Position numbers and translations under genes: made by a program
NCBI RefSeq assembly: GCF_029537485.1
Contig: NZ_JARPUS010000001.1
Span: 1 to 64,000 of the forward strand
DNA: 64,000 nucleotides
Source of the DNA: Pseudomonas sp. GOM6
GTDB taxonomy: Bacteria; Pseudomonadota; Gammaproteobacteria; Pseudomonadales; Pseudomonadaceae
Direction: 5' to 3'
The notes under the pieces: model-generated
The model's database searches: none
Seen by the model: the letters and a program-made list of their open reading frames with translations, nothing else
Told to the model about the DNA's origin: nothing
In this document: positions 43,743 to 50,745 of the stretch, one piece after another
How the letters are laid out: each line of letters starts with the position of its first letter
How positions within the stretch are numbered: position 1 is the stretch's first letter

Positions 43743-44894
43743 CTAGAAGCTGCCGGTGAGACTGAGCAGGTAGATGTTGCGCTCGTAGCTTTCCAGCTCG
43801 ACCGAGGAATCGTTCTTGCGGTAGCGGTAGCCGAGGCTGATGTCGAGCCAGCGGCGCACGGCATAGGTCAGGCTGAGGCTGGCGCTGCTGATGTCGTCGT
43901 CGCGCTCCTGGCCCTCGTAGACCTGGCGGCTGAGACCGAAGCTGAGGTTACTGCTCAGGCGGCTGGTCCATTCGTGCCGCCAGAGCAGCTCGGTGCTGGT
44001 GGTTTTCACCGCATCGGAGCCGTCGTCGCCTTCGTCGAAGGCCCGGCGGGCATTGAGGGTGAACACGGAGTAGGTGCGCGGCGCCCAGTCCAGACCGACT
44101 TCCCACATGGGGCTGTCGAGGTCGTCGACCCGCGGATCATCGAAGTCCTTCTGCTCGTAGCCGATGCGGACCTTGCCGGTGGTGCGGGCCGTGGCTTCCC
44201 AGGTGGCACCGGCCAGCAATGCCTGGTTGGTGCTGTTGCGCCGGCTGTCGGCCAGGGTGTAGTCGAAATCGCTGTGGCGCAGCTCCAGCAGGGCCCGGGT
44301 GCTGCCGCCTAGGGCGTGCGTCCAGGTGCCGGTCAGGGCCAGGGTGTCGCGGTCCTTGTCGGCATTGATCTCGCCGCTGTTGTCGTAGCGCAGGCGCTCC
44401 TGGCTGACGGCCAGGCTGAGCTGGTTGATCGCGGTCCGGGCACCGTAGTCGTAGCGCCCGGAAAAACGGCTGCTGTGGTACTTGTCGTTTTCGCGGTTGA
44501 CCGCGGTGGAGGCGGTGTCTTCCTGACGCTTGTAACCGGCTTCCAGGTGCAGGCGCTGGCGCGCGTCGAAGGCGAGGATGCTTTCCAGCTTGGCATCGTG
44601 ATCGGTGTTACTGGCATCCGCGGCGCTATGGTAGTGCTCGCTGACGGCCTGGTAGCTCAACCGGTAGGCGCTGTTGCGGTCTTCGGCGGTGAGGCTGAAG
44701 GCCGGTTTCAGGGTGGTGATCCAGGACGACTCGACATCCTCGCTGAGCGCGCGGAAGTTGTCGTCGTAGCTCTCCTGCACCTCCAGGGTGGGGACGAAGT
44801 CCAGGCCGTGGACATCGAAGTTCTTCGGGGTAATGGCCCAGGCGGGCGTGGTACTGCCGATGGCGCAGGCCGTGAGTAGACCGCAGAGACGCAT
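43743..44894 (-). CDS. VpsM-like outer-membrane beta-barrel protein
   Basis: A 383-residue protein with a signal peptide (cleavage near AWA) and a body of alternating polar/hydrophobic strands rich in aromatic girdle residues, ending with a terminal F (YLLSLTGSF), typical of outer-membrane barrels. It resembles the BBP2_2/VpsM group found beside short Wza-like exporters, and probably supplies the outer-membrane pore for EPS secretion. AAGGA lies 6 bases before the ATG. A lipid-modifying or porin role is less likely from context. Confidence 0.78.
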   Translation of the reverse strand: MRLCGLLTACAIGSTTPAWAITPKNFDVHGLDFVPTLEVQESYDDNFRALSEDVESSWITTLKPAFSLTAEDRNSAYRLSYQAVSEHYHSAADASNTDHDAKLESILAFDARQRLHLEAGYKRQEDTASTAVNRENDKYHSSRFSGRYDYGARTAINQLSLAVSQERLRYDNSGEINADKDRDTLALTGTWTHALGGSTRALLELRHSDFDYTLADSRRNSTNQALLAGATWEATARTTGKVRIGYEQKDFDDPRVDDLDSPMWEVGLDWAPRTYSVFTLNARRAFDEGDDGSDAVKTTSTELLWRHEWTSRLSSNLSFGLSRQVYEGQERDDDISSASLSLTYAVRRWLDISLGYRYRKNDSSVELESYERNIYLLSLTGSF

Positions 44895-44926
44895 GGCGAA
44901 TCCTTAGCTGGCGTCTGACAGAAAGA

Positions 44927-45409
44927 TCAGTTGGGGCTGGCGGCCAGGCGCGCGTCGCCGCTGCTGCCACCGGTGCCAGATTCGGCGCCCGAGGGCGCCC
45001 CTGCCAGTGCGGCAAAGGTGGGCGCCTCGTCACCGGTGGCGGTGGGCGCCAGTTCGGAGAGGGTTTCGGCAATCAGGGCGGATTGCTCGGGGGCGGCCAG
45101 CAGCGCGGCAATGAAGATGGCATTGCGCTGAGCGGGGGCTGCCAGGCCCAGCGTCCGGGTGATCGCCGCGGCCTGCTCGGGCTGGCGGGTGATGAGCACC
45201 TCGGCGACCAGGGCGGCCTTGGCCGGCGTGGCAGCCACCAGCTCGGCGATGACCTGCAACAGCTGCTCGGGTGTGGCCCCGTCGATCGCCTGTGCGTGCT
45301 CGGGCGTCATGGTCACGCCTGCGGCGATGAGCGCCTGGGTGGTCTGCGGGTCTGCAGCCAGGGGTGGCGTGACTGCCGCGAGAGAGAGGGAGAGGATCAG
45401 TGTGCGCAT
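44927..45409 (-). CDS. Secreted Ala-rich protein with five 15-residue proline-capped repeats
   Basis: A 160-residue protein with a cleavable signal peptide (MRTLILSLSLAAVTPPLAAD). Prolines fall at residues 47, 62, 77, 92, 107 and 122, an exact 15-residue period; units read P-[EA]-[QK]-x3-[IVA]-x3-L-x4, as in PEQLLQVIAELVAAT and PEQSALIAETLSELA. The pattern suggests short helices stacked in a periplasmic solenoid. The tail is Gly/Ser/Ala-rich. It is the first gene after the ops element and is co-directional with the VpsM-like gene. AAGGAG precedes the start. I know no family for it. Confidence 0.8.
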   Translation of the reverse strand: MRTLILSLSLAAVTPPLAADPQTTQALIAAGVTMTPEHAQAIDGATPEQLLQVIAELVAATPAKAALVAEVLITRQPEQAAAITRTLGLAAPAQRNAIFIAALLAAPEQSALIAETLSELAPTATGDEAPTFAALAGAPSGAESGTGGSSGDARLAASPN

Positions 45410-45448
45410 GGAATACAGCTCCTTCAGGCGTCTGGCCCGTTGGCTTTC

Positions 45449-45465
45449 AGGCACGCTACCGCCCC
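45449..45465 (-). promoter_or_regulatory. ops / JUMPstart element for RfaH recruitment
   Basis: Read on the minus strand, the leader contains GGGGCGGTAGCGTGCCT. Bases 45463-45452 are exactly GGCGGTAGCGTG, the ops element recognised by RfaH in enterobacteria, and the flanking G and CCT also match the JUMPstart core. It lies 42 bases upstream of the first EPS gene and downstream of the rfaH-family gene on the same strand. In the paused transcription complex the ops hairpin in the non-template strand recruits RfaH, which then suppresses Rho termination. Action here is inference. Confidence 0.88.
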
Positions 45466-45606
45466 AAGGTTGATCGTCAGTCCCCTGAGAACGAAGCTGG
45501 CAAGTGAAAGCGGTTAATGTGCTACTGCGTCGCCCCTGCTATGGGGGCTCACTGCTAGCCTTCGGGAACTACGACTGCTGACATCCACAGGCTTTGGGTG
45601 AAGCGA

Positions 45607-46110
45607 TCAGGCGCTTCTTATGTGGTCTATCGGTAACTGCACCGGCTGTTTGCGATTCAGCAACTGCAACAGAATCAGTACGCGCTGCTGTCCGTTCATG
45701 GACAGGAAGATGCCTTCCAGCATCTGCAGCGGGCCTTGGGTGATGAGCACCCGGTCGCCCGCTGCGTGAGGTTTGCGAACGAGCGGCTGCCGGCAACGCT
45801 CCTCGATACCGGCGATCATTTCGTCCGTCACCCTGGCCGGGATGTTGTTGAAGCTCACCACCCGGCTGACGCCTCGTGTCGAGCGCAACGGCGCCCAGTT
45901 ATCCTGCTCGGCCAGGCGAATGAAGAGATAGCCTGGGAACAGCGGCTCGGTGGCTTCCGGCCGGCGCGTCGCCCCTGTCGACTCGCGACGAATCTGCGGG
46001 TTAAAGACTTGATAACCCTGATTCTGCAAATTGAGGGCAGCCCGACCATCCTGGCGTGGCTTGCATTGCAGCAGATACCAGAAGGTACTGCGTGAGCTTC
46101 CCGTCTCCAT
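45607..46110 (-). CDS. rfaH: RfaH-family transcription antiterminator
   Basis: A 167-residue NusG paralogue. The N-terminal NGN domain starts with FWYLLQCKPRQDGRAALNL (the RfaH-type YLLxCKPRQ motif), then EPLFPGYLFIRL and VSRVVSFNNIPARV. The C-terminal KOW-type domain has GDRVLITQGPLQMLEGIFLS and ends in a hydrophobic LLNRKQPVQLPIDHI. The start is the ATG 7 bases after AAGGAG; an upstream in-frame ATG would add 24 residues unlike the family. It is encoded 197 bp upstream of the EPS operon, whose leader has an exact ops site, so it is the likely dedicated elongation factor for that long operon. Confidence 0.92.
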   Translation of the reverse strand: METGSSRSTFWYLLQCKPRQDGRAALNLQNQGYQVFNPQIRRESTGATRRPEATEPLFPGYLFIRLAEQDNWAPLRSTRGVSRVVSFNNIPARVTDEMIAGIEERCRQPLVRKPHAAGDRVLITQGPLQMLEGIFLSMNGQQRVLILLQLLNRKQPVQLPIDHIRSA

Positions 46111-46424
46111 CCTGTTGCTCCTTTGCACCCTCGCGGTTGCAGGCTTGCTGTTGGTCGCAATCCGGTTGTCCGTCTCATCCACTGAGCGGGCATAGGGGGT
46201 TCAGCACAGAGCGTACCAACTCGCAGATAGTTGCTTTGATCTGAGCTGCTGTACGCGAGGCTGCCAGAGAAATGTGAAGGCTTGGCGACAGTTACCGATC
46301 AAAATCAGCAACATAGCTTGGTAGTGCGGGGAAGTAGCGGGGACTCAGGTGGAGGGTGCTTCGTTTGGCTTGCCGCACCAGTCAGGTGCGGCGTGCCTCG
46401 GGGTTGGGCAAGCGGCGCGGCGGC
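46111..46424. other. Intergenic region between rfaH and the conserved hypothetical gene
   Basis: This 314-bp gap should hold the rfaH promoter, since rfaH is the most upstream gene of the minus-strand set and the gene at 46425 ends beyond it. It is clearly less GC-rich than its surroundings at 46200-46320. I see no confident promoter boxes and no coding potential. A hairpin lies near its right end (see 46367). Confidence 0.6.
46367..46397 (-). terminator. Hairpin after the conserved hypothetical gene
   Basis: Arms 46367-46379 (GGCTTGCCGCACC) and 46385-46397 (GGTGCGGCGTGCC) pair at 11 of 13 positions around a 5-base loop. It sits 28 bases past the stop codon of the minus-strand gene at 46425. 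No T-tract follows on the minus strand, so this is only a possible terminator. Confidence 0.4.
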
Positions 46425-47066
46425 TCAGGCCGGCAGCCCCAGCTCCACACCCAGCTGCCGCGACAGGCAGGGCCAGTTCTGCCAGGCAGCCAGGGTTTTC
46501 GGGCTGCTCAGGCGGGCGCGGTATTCCTGGACGGAGTCCTGTCGGAACACCTTCTCGTTCAGCATGCCGTCCAGGGCATGGTGGACGGCTTCGTCCAACT
46601 GGTTGGCGAAGGGCTCGCCGATCAGTTGGTGGGCGATTACGTTGGCCACGGTGGTGTCCAGCGGAATCAGCGGCTGGCCGAGGTGTGCGATGTAGCGGTC
46701 GTTGACCTCCTCCACCAGGCGATGGGCCAGGTAGGCCTCGTCGAGCAGGGCATCCAGGCCATGGTGACCTTCCATGAGAGGCGGTGGGCTGAGGAAAAAC
46801 TGCTCGGCCAGTTTCAGCACCGGTTTCACCTGCGCCTCGATCCCCGCATCACGGGCGACGCTATTGGCGGCATCGAGCACATCAGGAACCTGCTCGACGT
46901 AAGCCCTGACGAAGCGTTGCAGTACGCCATGGGCGTCGCTGGCAGGCAACTGGATGCTGGGGTGCAGGCCGCTCAGCTGCTGTTCCAGCTGACGTGCAAG
47001 CTGCCCCGTGGCGGCTTCCTGCTCCAGGGCAAGACGGATCTGCTGGCGCAGCGCGGGTGTGTTCAT
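46425..47066 (-). CDS. Conserved hypothetical protein adjacent to the cox operon
   Basis: A 213-residue soluble, mostly helical protein with no signal peptide or membrane segment. TAGGAG precedes the ATG. Recognisable stretches such as DVLDAANSVARDAGIEAQVKP and PLIPLDTTVANVIAHQLIGE do not point to a known enzyme. I believe a similar gene lies immediately upstream of and divergent from coxB in P. aeruginosa, which would make the arrangement conserved. It could be a regulator or assembly helper of the oxidase, but nothing in the sequence shows it. Confidence 0.75.
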   Translation of the reverse strand: MNTPALRQQIRLALEQEAATGQLARQLEQQLSGLHPSIQLPASDAHGVLQRFVRAYVEQVPDVLDAANSVARDAGIEAQVKPVLKLAEQFFLSPPPLMEGHHGLDALLDEAYLAHRLVEEVNDRYIAHLGQPLIPLDTTVANVIAHQLIGEPFANQLDEAVHHALDGMLNEKVFRQDSVQEYRARLSSPKTLAAWQNWPCLSRQLGVELGLPA

Positions 47067-47107
47067 GACGGCTCCTAAACAAGGACATGAGGCAAGCGAG
47101 ACTTCAC

Positions 47108-47134
47108 CTTAGTCGGTCATGGTCTACGACTAAG
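47108..47134. promoter_or_regulatory. Perfect inverted repeat, candidate operator
   Basis: CTTAGTCG (47108-47115) and CGACTAAG (47127-47134) are perfect complements separated by 11 bases. The half-site centres are 19 bp apart, suitable for a dimeric regulator on one DNA face. It lies 42 bases upstream of the minus-strand gene at 46425 and about 300 bases upstream of coxB. It does not resemble ANR, LexA or Zur sites. Confidence 0.5.
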
Positions 47135-47263
47135 ATCGGATTGTCATATTTAGTTAATGTTTATGAGCAAGGGCTATATGAAAGAGCGCCTGATACGGTC
47201 CAGCCCGCGTCAATCAAGGGCTGCAGGCGGTAGCGGAAATCGGGCGTTATTTTTCTGACTGCG

Positions 47264-47291
47264 TTGTGCACTCTCTTCCCCTGTCTATACT
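47264..47291 (+). promoter_or_regulatory. Candidate cox promoter with RpoS-like extended -10
   Basis: CTATACT (47285-47291) is a strong -10 with the C at -13 that favours sigma-S. A weak -35 (TTGTGC, 47264-47269) lies 16 bases upstream. The distance to the coxB start is about 145 bases. In P. aeruginosa the aa3 oxidase is induced on starvation under RpoS control, which fits, but the transcription start here is unproven. Confidence 0.5.
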
Positions 47292-47437
47292 CGAACTCGC
47301 AAGGCGTTACCTGATGGAACCGGACGGGCTACGGCACGGAGAGGTTTCGACAGTGGTGGCCAGCAGTATCGGCAAGGTCGATCCCTAAGCCGCAGGCTTG
47401 ACCGGCGGGATAACAAGAACAATGAGGGGAACCCGTG

Positions 47438-48565
47438 ATGATGCGACATCCACGCGTTTGGATGGGCTTCATGCTGTGGCTGGTATTCGGCTCGGCGCAC
47501 GCCGCCTGGACGGTGAACATGGCGCCCGGAGTCACCGAGGTCAGCCGTACCGTCTTCGATCTGCACATGATCATCTTCTGGATCTGTGTGGTGATCGGCG
47601 TGGTGGTATTCGGCGTGATGTTCTGGTCGATGCTGATCCACCGCCGCTCCACCGGCCAGGAACCGGCCCATTTCCATGAGAGCACCACGGTCGAGATTCT
47701 CTGGACCGTCGTCCCCTTCGCCATCCTGGTGGTCATGGCCATCCCGGCCACCAAGACGCTGATCGATATTTACGACACCTCCGAGTCCGAGCTGGATATC
47801 CAGATCACCGGCTACCAGTGGAAGTGGCACTACAAGTATCTGGGTCAGGACGTCGAATACTTCAGCAACCTGGCCACGCCCAGCGAGCAGATCCACAACA
47901 AGGCTGAGAAGGACGAGCACTACCTGCTGGAGGTGGATGAGCCGCTGGTGGTGCCGGTCGGCACCAAGGTGCGCTTCCTGATTACCGCGGCTGACGTGAT
48001 TCACTCCTGGTGGGTACCGGCGCTGGCGGTGAAGAAGGACGCCATTCCCGGCTTCGTCAACGAATCCTGGACGCGCATCGACGAGCCGGGCATCTACCGT
48101 GGCCAGTGCACCGAGCTGTGCGGCAAGGACCACGGTTTCATGCCGGTGGTGGTGGAGGCCAAGAGCAAGGAAGACTTCGCCGAATGGCTGGCCTTACGCA
48201 AGGAAGAGGCCGCCAAACTCAAGGAGCTGACCAGCAAGGAGTGGACGCTGGAAGAGTTGGTCGAGCGTGGCGAGAAAGTCTACAAAACCAGCTGCGCCGC
48301 CTGCCACCAGGCCGAGGGCCAGGGCATGCCGCCGATGTTCCCGGCGCTCAAGGGCTCACCGATTGCCATCGGGCCGAAAGAGGGGCACCTGGATATCGTC
48401 TTCCACGGCAAGCCGGGCACCTCCATGGCGGCCTTCGGCAAGCAACTGTCGGAAGTGGATATCGCCGCCGTCATCACCTACGAGCGCAATGCCTGGGGTA
48501 ACGCCATGAACGACATGGTGACGCCGAAAGAAGTGCTTGAGCTCAAGCAGGCCGAGGAGAAGTGA
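47438..48565 (+). CDS. coxB: Cytochrome c oxidase subunit II with fused cytochrome c domain
   Basis: A 375-residue electron-entry subunit of the aa3-type terminal oxidase. It has a signal peptide (cleavage near AHA), two transmembrane helices (about 42-64 and 88-108) and a periplasmic cupredoxin with CuA ligands C224, C228, H232 and M235 (CTELCGKDHGFM). The C-terminal class I cytochrome c domain binds heme at C286-AAC-H290 (CAACH). The start is one of three consecutive start codons (GTG, ATG, ATG); the first ATG is best spaced from AGGGGA. It is the first gene of the oxidase operon. Confidence 0.97.
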   Translation: MMRHPRVWMGFMLWLVFGSAHAAWTVNMAPGVTEVSRTVFDLHMIIFWICVVIGVVVFGVMFWSMLIHRRSTGQEPAHFHESTTVEILWTVVPFAILVVMAIPATKTLIDIYDTSESELDIQITGYQWKWHYKYLGQDVEYFSNLATPSEQIHNKAEKDEHYLLEVDEPLVVPVGTKVRFLITAADVIHSWWVPALAVKKDAIPGFVNESWTRIDEPGIYRGQCTELCGKDHGFMPVVVEAKSKEDFAEWLALRKEEAAKLKELTSKEWTLEELVERGEKVYKTSCAACHQAEGQGMPPMFPALKGSPIAIGPKEGHLDIVFHGKPGTSMAAFGKQLSEVDIAAVITYERNAWGNAMNDMVTPKEVLELKQAEEK

Positions 48566-48566
48566 C

Positions 48567-50168
48567 ATGAGCGCAGTGATCGACTCGCACAAAGAGCATG
48601 GTCATGCCGGGCATGACCATCACCACGGTCCGGCCAAGGGCCTGATGCGCTGGGTGCTGACCACCAACCACAAGGACATCGGCTCGATGTACCTGTGGTT
48701 CAGCTTTGCCATGTTCCTGCTCGGCGGCTCGATGGCCATGGTCATCCGCGCCGAGCTGTTCCAGCCGGGCCTGCAGATCGTGCAGCCGGAATTTTTCAAC
48801 CAGATGACCACCATGCACGGCCTGATCATGGTGTTCGGTGCAGTGATGCCGGCCTTCGTCGGTCTGGCCAACTGGATGATTCCGCTGATGGTCGGCGCAC
48901 CGGACATGGCCCTGCCGCGGATGAACAACTTCAGCTTCTGGCTGCTGCCGGCGGCCTTCGGCCTGCTCGTCAGCACGCTGTTCATGGAGGGCGGTGGACC
49001 GAACTTTGGTTGGACCTTCTACGCGCCGCTGTCGACCACCTACGCGCCGGAGTCGGTGACCTTCTTCATCTTTGCCGTACACCTGATGGGCATCAGCTCG
49101 ATCATGGGGGCGATCAACGTGATCGCCACCATTCTCAACCTGCGCGCCCCTGGCATGACCCTGATGAAGATGCCGCTGTTTGTCTGGACCTGGCTGATCA
49201 CCGCTTTCCTCTTGATCGCGGTGATGCCGGTGCTGGCCGGTTGCGTGACCATGATGCTGATGGACATCCACTTCGGCACCAGCTTCTTCAACGCGGCTGG
49301 TGGCGGTGATCCGGTGCTGTTCCAGCACGTGTTCTGGTTCTTCGGCCACCCCGAGGTGTACATCATGATCCTGCCGGCCTTCGGTGCCGTCAGCTCGATC
49401 ATTCCGGCCTTCGCGCGCAAGCCGCTGTTCGGTTACACCTCGATGGTCTATGCCACCGCCTCGATCGCCTTCCTGTCGTTCATCGTCTGGGCGCACCACA
49501 TGTTCACCGTCGGCATTCCGCTCACCGGCGAACTGTTCTTCATGTACGCCACCATGCTGATCGCCGTGCCCACCGGGGTGAAGGTGTTCAACTGGGTGAG
49601 CACCATGTGGCAGGGCTCGATGACATTCGAGGCGCCGATGCTGTTTGCCGTGGCCTTCGTCATCCTGTTCACCATCGGTGGCTTCTCTGGCCTGATGCTG
49701 GCCATCGCCCCGGCGGACTTCCAGTACCACGACACCTACTTCGTGGTGGCGCACTTCCACTACGTGCTGGTACCCGGTGCGATCTTCGGCATCTTCGCCT
49801 CGGCCTACTACTGGTTGCCCAAGTGGACCGGCCACATGTACGACGAAACTTTGGCCAAGCTGCATTTCTGGATGAGTTTCGTCGGCATGAACCTGGCGTT
49901 CTTCCCCATGCACTTCGTGGGGCTGGCCGGCATGCCGCGGCGGATTCCCGACTACAACCTGCAGTTCGCCGACTTCAACATGATCTCCTCGATCGGCGCC
50001 TTCACCTTCGGGGCCACCCAGTTCCTCTTCCTGTTCATCGTCATCAAGTGCATTCGCGGCGGCAAGCCCGCGGGCGACAAGCCGTGGGACGGTGCCGACG
50101 GTCTGGAGTGGACGGTGCCGTCACCGGCGCCTTATCACACCTTCAGTACGCCACCGGAAGTGAAGTAG
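48567..50168 (+). CDS. coxA: Cytochrome c oxidase subunit I
   Basis: A 533-residue catalytic subunit with twelve transmembrane helices and the heme a / heme a3-CuB site. GHPEVYIMILPAFG carries the CuB histidine and cross-linked tyrosine, YDTYFVVAHFHYVL the heme ligands, and LTTNHKDIGSMYLWFS the family N-terminus. A His-rich N-terminal extension (HKEHGHAGHDHHHG) precedes it. GAGGAG lies before the chosen ATG, one base after the coxB stop. It reduces O2 to water and pumps protons. Confidence 0.97.
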   Translation: MSAVIDSHKEHGHAGHDHHHGPAKGLMRWVLTTNHKDIGSMYLWFSFAMFLLGGSMAMVIRAELFQPGLQIVQPEFFNQMTTMHGLIMVFGAVMPAFVGLANWMIPLMVGAPDMALPRMNNFSFWLLPAAFGLLVSTLFMEGGGPNFGWTFYAPLSTTYAPESVTFFIFAVHLMGISSIMGAINVIATILNLRAPGMTLMKMPLFVWTWLITAFLLIAVMPVLAGCVTMMLMDIHFGTSFFNAAGGGDPVLFQHVFWFFGHPEVYIMILPAFGAVSSIIPAFARKPLFGYTSMVYATASIAFLSFIVWAHHMFTVGIPLTGELFFMYATMLIAVPTGVKVFNWVSTMWQGSMTFEAPMLFAVAFVILFTIGGFSGLMLAIAPADFQYHDTYFVVAHFHYVLVPGAIFGIFASAYYWLPKWTGHMYDETLAKLHFWMSFVGMNLAFFPMHFVGLAGMPRRIPDYNLQFADFNMISSIGAFTFGATQFLFLFIVIKCIRGGKPAGDKPWDGADGLEWTVPSPAPYHTFSTPPEVK

Positions 50169-50178
50169 GAGCCCGCTC

Positions 50179-50733
50179 ATGAGCGACAACCTGAGCACCG
50201 GACGTCTGGTTACCCGCCTGCTGCTGGTGGTGGCCTGCATGTTCGCCTTCGGTTTCGCCCTGGTGCCGATCTACGACGTGATGTGCCAGGCCTTCGGCAT
50301 CAACGGCAAGACCGCCGGGGCCTACCAGGGCGAGCAGGCGGTGGACGAGGCGCGCCAGGTGCGCGTGCAGTTCCTCGCCACCAACGCGGCCGACATGGTC
50401 TGGGAGTTCGGCCCACAAGCCGATGAGTTGACGGTGCAGGCCGGGGCCAGCAACGAGATGCTGTTCATCGCCTACAACCCGACCGACAAGCCGATGACCG
50501 CCCAGGCCATCCCCAGCGTGGCACCGTCCAAGGCAGCGGCGTTCTTCCACAAGACCGAGTGCTTCTGCTTCACCCAGCAGGTGCTGCAACCCGGCGAGCG
50601 CATCGAGATGCCCGTACGCTTCATCGTCGATCGAGATCTACCCAAGGAAGTGAAGCACCTGACCCTGGCCTACACCCTGTTCGATATCACTGCGCGCAAG
50701 CCACCCGTGGCGCAGGTGACCCAGGCTCCATAA
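50179..50733 (+). CDS. ctaG: Cytochrome c oxidase copper assembly protein CtaG/Cox11
   Basis: A 184-residue membrane-anchored protein: one N-terminal transmembrane helix (LVTRLLLVVACMFAFGFALV) and an immunoglobulin-like periplasmic domain with the copper-binding ECFCF motif. It inserts CuB into subunit I. TAGGAG lies 7 bases before the ATG, and the gene sits between coxA and coxC as in many Proteobacteria. Confidence 0.95.
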   Translation: MSDNLSTGRLVTRLLLVVACMFAFGFALVPIYDVMCQAFGINGKTAGAYQGEQAVDEARQVRVQFLATNAADMVWEFGPQADELTVQAGASNEMLFIAYNPTDKPMTAQAIPSVAPSKAAAFFHKTECFCFTQQVLQPGERIEMPVRFIVDRDLPKEVKHLTLAYTLFDITARKPPVAQVTQAP

Positions 50734-50745
50734 GGAGAACAACAA

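Larger units (their letters stand above)
47067..47437. other. Divergent promoter region of the cox operon
   Basis: This 371-bp region separates the minus-strand hypothetical gene from coxB. It holds an 8-bp inverted repeat at 47108-47134 and a plausible promoter at 47264-47291 (both listed separately). The segment 47140-47180 is AT-rich. A 31-codon frame at 47164 lacks a ribosome site and is not called. Confidence 0.7.

Noticed and set aside
45532..45548. Small GCCCC/GGGGC hairpin between rfaH and the EPS operon
   Set aside because: Only 5 bp of stem and no T-tract, so it does not support a terminator that would separate rfaH from the EPS genes.
47226..47236. GGCGGTAGCGG, an ops-like sequence on the plus strand upstream of coxB
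   Set aside because: It lacks the essential T after GGCGGTAGCG, has no JUMPstart flanks, and the cox operon is short and not a known RfaH target; likely chance.
47164..47259. 31-codon reading frame upstream of coxB
   Set aside because: No Shine-Dalgarno sequence, no similarity to known small oxidase assembly proteins, and it overlaps the promoter region.
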